Shown here piece by piece: positions 54,619 through 57,352 of a stretch of DNA of 57,352 bases. Each line of letters starts with the position of its first letter. Position 1 is the stretch's first letter. The translations under genes and the position numbers were made by a program. The notes under the pieces are model-generated. The model ran no database searches and was not told the DNA's origin. It was given only the letters and a program-made list of their open reading frames with translations. Origin of the DNA: Coriobacteriia bacterium (GTDB lineage: Bacteria; Actinomycetota; Coriobacteriia; Anaerosomatales; SLCP01); contig JAHYJI010000005.1 in NCBI GenBank assembly GCA_019429145.1, forward strand, positions 1 to 57,352, read 5' to 3'.

Positions 54619-55803
54619 GTGTACGTCAGCGATAGCGAAGGGTTACAGGAGCTCGCCTCGCTCGTGAGGGGCGCGGAGTTCGTAGCGCTGGACACCGAGT
54701 TCATGCGAGAGCGTACGTACTATGCCCGTCTCTGTCTCGTGCAACTCGCCACCGACGACGTTGAGGCGATCGTCGACCCGCTGGCCGTTGAGGACTTGAC
54801 GCCGCTTCTGGACGTGCTGTCCGACACGCGTATGACGAAGGTCTTTCACGCGGGCCAGCAGGACCTGGAGATCATCTGCCGCATCGCCGGCACCGTGCCT
54901 GCGCCGGTCTTCGATACCCAGGTGGCCGCCACGCTCGCAGGCTTCCCGACCCAGGTGGGCTACGGTGCTCTGGTCAGCGAGATCGCCGGCGTGAAGCTCG
55001 ACAAGTCGGACACGTTCACCGATTGGTCCCGCAGGCCGCTCTCGTCGACACAGGTCGAGTACGCGCTCAACGATGTCAGGTATCTTCCCACCGTCTACCG
55101 GGAGCTTCGCTCGCGTCTGGAGGCCGAGGGACGGCTGTCATGGCTGGAGCCCGAGTTCGATCGCATGGTCGATCCGGCAACGTATGAGGTCGTTCCCGAG
55201 GAACTGTTCCGGCGCGTCAAGCGCATGTCCTCGCTGAAGGCGCGTCAACTCGGCGTCCTCATGAAGCTCACCGCATGGCGGGAGTATGAAGCACAGCGCC
55301 GTGACATCCCGCGCAAGTGGGTGCTCGGAGACGAGAGCCTGCTCGAGATAGCGCGCAGGTCACCGCAGGACCGGGAGGCACTTGCGTCCATCAGGGGTGT
55401 TGCTGACAAGCTCGCTAAAGGATCGTTCCCGGGTGTCCTGTCCGCGGTGGCCGAGGGCCTGGCGCTTTCACGTGAGGAGTTGCCGACACTCGAGCGCAAG
55501 CGGCGCCGTCCGCTCGATGTGGATGGCGCGGTAGACCTGATGGCCGCTCTGGTGCGGCTCCGGGCCAAAGAGCACGGGGTCGCTACTCCGCTGCTTGCCT
55601 CCCGCGGTGACCTCGAGCTGCTTGCAGGGGGCGAGCGTGACGACACGCCACTCCTGGAGGGGTGGCGCCGCTCGATCGTCGGCGATGAGCTCATCAGGAT
55701 GCTCGACGGGGAGCTTGCCCTCCGGCTCGCTGACGGTCGCGTGGTGGTCGACGAGTGCGGTACCACGGCCGAGTGTCCCGATTCCGGGGAGAGCAGTCCC
55801 TAA
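54619..55803 (+). CDS. rnd: Ribonuclease D
   Basis: The 394-aa product has a DEDDy 3'-5' exonuclease domain (about 10-175) with Asp/Glu in FVALDTEFMRE, KVFHAGQQDLE and Tyr/Asp in EYALNDVRYLP. An HRDC domain follows (about 215-290), with a second HRDC-like region near 315-385. It trims the 3' ends of tRNA precursors. The GTG 54619 start has GGAAGG upstream; GTG 54580 lacks one. The frame ends 74 bases before the YugP gene. Confidence 0.93.
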   Translation: MYVSDSEGLQELASLVRGAEFVALDTEFMRERTYYARLCLVQLATDDVEAIVDPLAVEDLTPLLDVLSDTRMTKVFHAGQQDLEIICRIAGTVPAPVFDTQVAATLAGFPTQVGYGALVSEIAGVKLDKSDTFTDWSRRPLSSTQVEYALNDVRYLPTVYRELRSRLEAEGRLSWLEPEFDRMVDPATYEVVPEELFRRVKRMSSLKARQLGVLMKLTAWREYEAQRRDIPRKWVLGDESLLEIARRSPQDREALASIRGVADKLAKGSFPGVLSAVAEGLALSREELPTLERKRRRPLDVDGAVDLMAALVRLRAKEHGVATPLLASRGDLELLAGGERDDTPLLEGWRRSIVGDELIRMLDGELALRLADGRVVVDECGTTAECPDSGESSP

Positions 55804-55810
55804 ACGAGCG

Positions 55811-55827
55811 CTGGCAAAGGGTTTGCA
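55811..55827 (+). promoter_or_regulatory. Strong candidate sigma-54 promoter before the YugP gene
   Basis: cTGGCAaagggtTTGCA matches the sigma-54 consensus at TGGCA and TTGCA with GG-N10-GC spacing. It lies in the intergenic region, 50 bases before ATG 55878. Confidence 0.75.
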
Positions 55828-55877
55828 CTCATTCAGCAACACGTTCCAATCTACGACCATGACAGACGGAGGATCAG

Positions 55878-56546
55878 ATGTTCGGTTCGTACTTGCCGAT
55901 TCTCATCATCGCGGTAGTCCTGGGGCTTGCGACTCAGGGCTTCGTCAACGCCTCGTACCGCCGCTACTCGCAGGTGGCCTTGGCGACAGGTAAGAGCGGT
56001 GCCGAGGTGGCTCGCTATATGCTCGACTCCGAGGGACTCGGTCACGTGGGCATCGAGATGGTGCCGGGTCACCTGACCGATCACTACGACCCGAAGCAGG
56101 ACGTCCTGCGCCTGTCCGAGGACGTGTATCGCGGCCGGACGGTTGCGGCAGCGGGAATCGCCGCCCACGAGGCGGGACACGCGGTCCAACACGCGCGCGG
56201 GTTCGTCTTCGCACGCGTGCGTGGAGCGCTCGTTCCGACGGCACAGCTCGGCTCGTCACTGGCATTCCCGCTGATACTCGGTGGGCTGTTCATCGGATTG
56301 TCGGGGCTCATCACGCTGGGTGTCATCATGTTCGCGGGTGCGGTGCTCTTCCAGATCGTGACCCTGCCGGTGGAGTTCGACGCGTCTCGTCGGGCAGTGG
56401 CCGCCCTCAGCATCGGCAACGCCCTTCCGGCCGAGCAGATGAGCGGCGCACGTACGGTGCTCACGGCCGCCGCACTGACCTATGTCGCGGCCACTCTCAT
56501 CGCGGTCCTGCAGCTGCTGTACTTCCTGGGTCTCTCGCGCCGCTAG
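55878..56546 (+). CDS. YugP-family membrane zinc metallopeptidase
   Basis: The 222-aa product has an N-terminal helix (5-24), the zinc motif HEAGH in GIAAHEAGHAVQHARG and two or three C-terminal helices (about 118-165 and 195-218). SEDVYRGRTVAAAGIAAHEAGHA is the YugP signature. The peptidase probably acts on membrane or exported proteins. ATG 55878 has ACGGAGG upstream. A strong sigma-54-type promoter precedes it, which would make this membrane peptidase a sigma-54 target. Confidence 0.9.
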   Translation: MFGSYLPILIIAVVLGLATQGFVNASYRRYSQVALATGKSGAEVARYMLDSEGLGHVGIEMVPGHLTDHYDPKQDVLRLSEDVYRGRTVAAAGIAAHEAGHAVQHARGFVFARVRGALVPTAQLGSSLAFPLILGGLFIGLSGLITLGVIMFAGAVLFQIVTLPVEFDASRRAVAALSIGNALPAEQMSGARTVLTAAALTYVAATLIAVLQLLYFLGLSRR

Positions 56547-56610
56547 CGCCGGAGGTGTCAGACCGGTCGGGTACCATCGTGAGTAGCGGCAGCGGCTGAG
56601 AGGGGAGCGG

Positions 56611-57352
56611 GTGCCTGAGGAACGAGCGGTCAGCGTCAGCGAGGCGATCGCACGCGCAAAGCGCGCCCTGGAGGGCGTGAGACTCCGGGTCGTCGGGGAG
56701 GTCTCGGAGTTCGCCGACAAGCCGGGCTACGCCGCGGCCTACTTCACGGTGTCTGACGGTGCTGCAGCACTGCCGTGTCTGATGTGGCGTGACCAGTACG
56801 CGGCCTCGGGGGTAATGCTGCGCTGCGGCATGCTCGTCGAGATGGAGGGGTACTTCTCCGCCTACGCGGCCAAGGGCAGGATGCAGTTCATCGTCAGGTC
56901 GATCTCGCTGGCTGGCGAGGGTCGCTTGCGCCTGCAAGTTGCCGAGCTCGCCCGCAAGCTCGAGGCCGAGGGGTTGATGCGTCCGGAGCGCAAGCGCGCA
57001 CTTCCGGCCTATCCCGCCCGGATCGGGGTGGTCACCTCACCCCGGGGCAAGGCGGTGCACGACGTTCTGCGCACGCTACGCCGGCGCTACCCGCTTGCCG
57101 AGGTTCTCCTCGCCGGAGTCCCGGTAGAGGGCGCAGAAGCGCCCTCGGCGATCGTAGAGGGCCTCGAAGTCGTTGCAGACGCTCGCCCCGATGTTGTCCT
57201 GCTCGTGCGCGGAGGCGGCTCCTACGAGGACCTCATGCCCTTCAACGACGAGCGCGTCGCCCGGGCTATCGCTGCGTGCCCCGTGCCGGTAGTCACCGGA
57301 ATCGGGCACGAGCCCGATACGTCGATCGCCGACATGGTCGCAGACGTCAGGG
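56611..57352 (+). CDS. xseA: Exodeoxyribonuclease VII large subunit, 3' end outside window
   Basis: At least 247 codons are seen. The N-terminal OB-fold domain (RLRVVGEVSEFADKPGYAAAYFTVSDGAAALPCLMW) and the catalytic-domain start (YPARIGVVTSPRGKAVHDVLRTLRRRYP, then VLLVRGGGSYEDLMPFNDERVARAIA and VVTGIGHEPDTSIADMVAD) identify XseA. It degrades single-stranded DNA with the small subunit XseB, likely just downstream. The GTG start has AGGGGAG a few bases upstream. The frame is open to the last base of the window. Confidence 0.94.
   Translation, partial: MPEERAVSVSEAIARAKRALEGVRLRVVGEVSEFADKPGYAAAYFTVSDGAAALPCLMWRDQYAASGVMLRCGMLVEMEGYFSAYAAKGRMQFIVRSISLAGEGRLRLQVAELARKLEAEGLMRPERKRALPAYPARIGVVTSPRGKAVHDVLRTLRRRYPLAEVLLAGVPVEGAEAPSAIVEGLEVVADARPDVVLLVRGGGSYEDLMPFNDERVARAIAACPVPVVTGIGHEPDTSIADMVADVR

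Overview
The window is high-GC bacterial chromosome, most like a deep, probably anaerobic actinobacterial lineage (Coriobacteriia-type). This rests on the order uvrC-rapZ-yvcK-whiA, the glycolytic run gap-pgk-tpiA-gpmI-secG, the UbiD/UbiA/UbiX genes typical of futalosine-type menaquinone synthesis, and frequent GTG/TTG starts. The placement is inference. No gene-free stretch exceeds about 300 bases. No rRNA, insertion sequence or CRISPR array was seen.

Layout. 1-7 kb: an unrecognised partial gene, uvrC, a small membrane protein, then rapZ-yvcK-whiA. 6-11 kb: gap-pgk-tpiA-gpmI-secG, closed by a terminator. 11-19 kb: an oligopeptide ABC transporter (oppABCDF) running into two PH-domain membrane proteins, then tRNA-Leu. 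19-23 kb (minus): an ABC1/UbiB-family kinase and a MASE3-PAS-GAF-PP2C sensor phosphatase. 23-28.7 kb: a degenerate plus an intact B12-type radical SAM protein, an aminotransferase, a PHP phosphoesterase and a membrane-anchored chelatase-fold protein. 28.8-32 kb: thioredoxin, FmdB-like and DUF302 genes, a CsoR/CstR-type repressor, a cation diffusion facilitator and an EamA transporter. 32-36.5 kb: rpoN, a sensor kinase and a sigma-54 activator in one overlapping operon. 36.5-42 kb: a zinc-ribbon membrane protein, a copper-chaperone-like protein, ccdA, a large SpoIIE-type phosphatase and a STAS-HATPase fusion. 42-48 kb: nitroreductase, HAD hydrolase, a membrane phosphoesterase and the UbiD/UbiA/UbiX genes. 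48.2-52.2 kb: a 50-aa gene, tRNA-Cys, tRNA-Gly, tRNA-Val and a small integrated element. 52-57 kb: a URO-D-like protein, a heme lipoprotein, a DagK-like lipid kinase, RNase D, a YugP-like peptidase and the start of xseA.

Two regulatory systems can be read directly from the DNA. First, the rpoN-kinase-activator operon is matched by GG-N10-GC promoters upstream of four or five transcription units: PHP protein, rpoN itself, zinc-ribbon/HMA, YugP, and weakly the nitroreductase. Sigma-54 is rare in Actinobacteria, so a local regulon is notable. Second, a CsoR-family repressor whose copper-ligand His position is Ser (CstR-like pattern C-x-C) sits with three near-identical palindromic operators. These lie in the promoter spacers of trx-fmdB-DUF302 and ccdA and of the repressor itself, suggesting a thiol/sulfane-sulfur (or copper) regulon.

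The 48.9-52.2 kb element is bounded by an exact 13-bp direct repeat of the tRNA-Val 3' end. It carries a replication-initiator-like gene whose operon leader can hide its own ribosome-binding site, an unknown protein, and a radical SAM enzyme with its SPASM-like cysteines at the N-terminus. It has no integrase.
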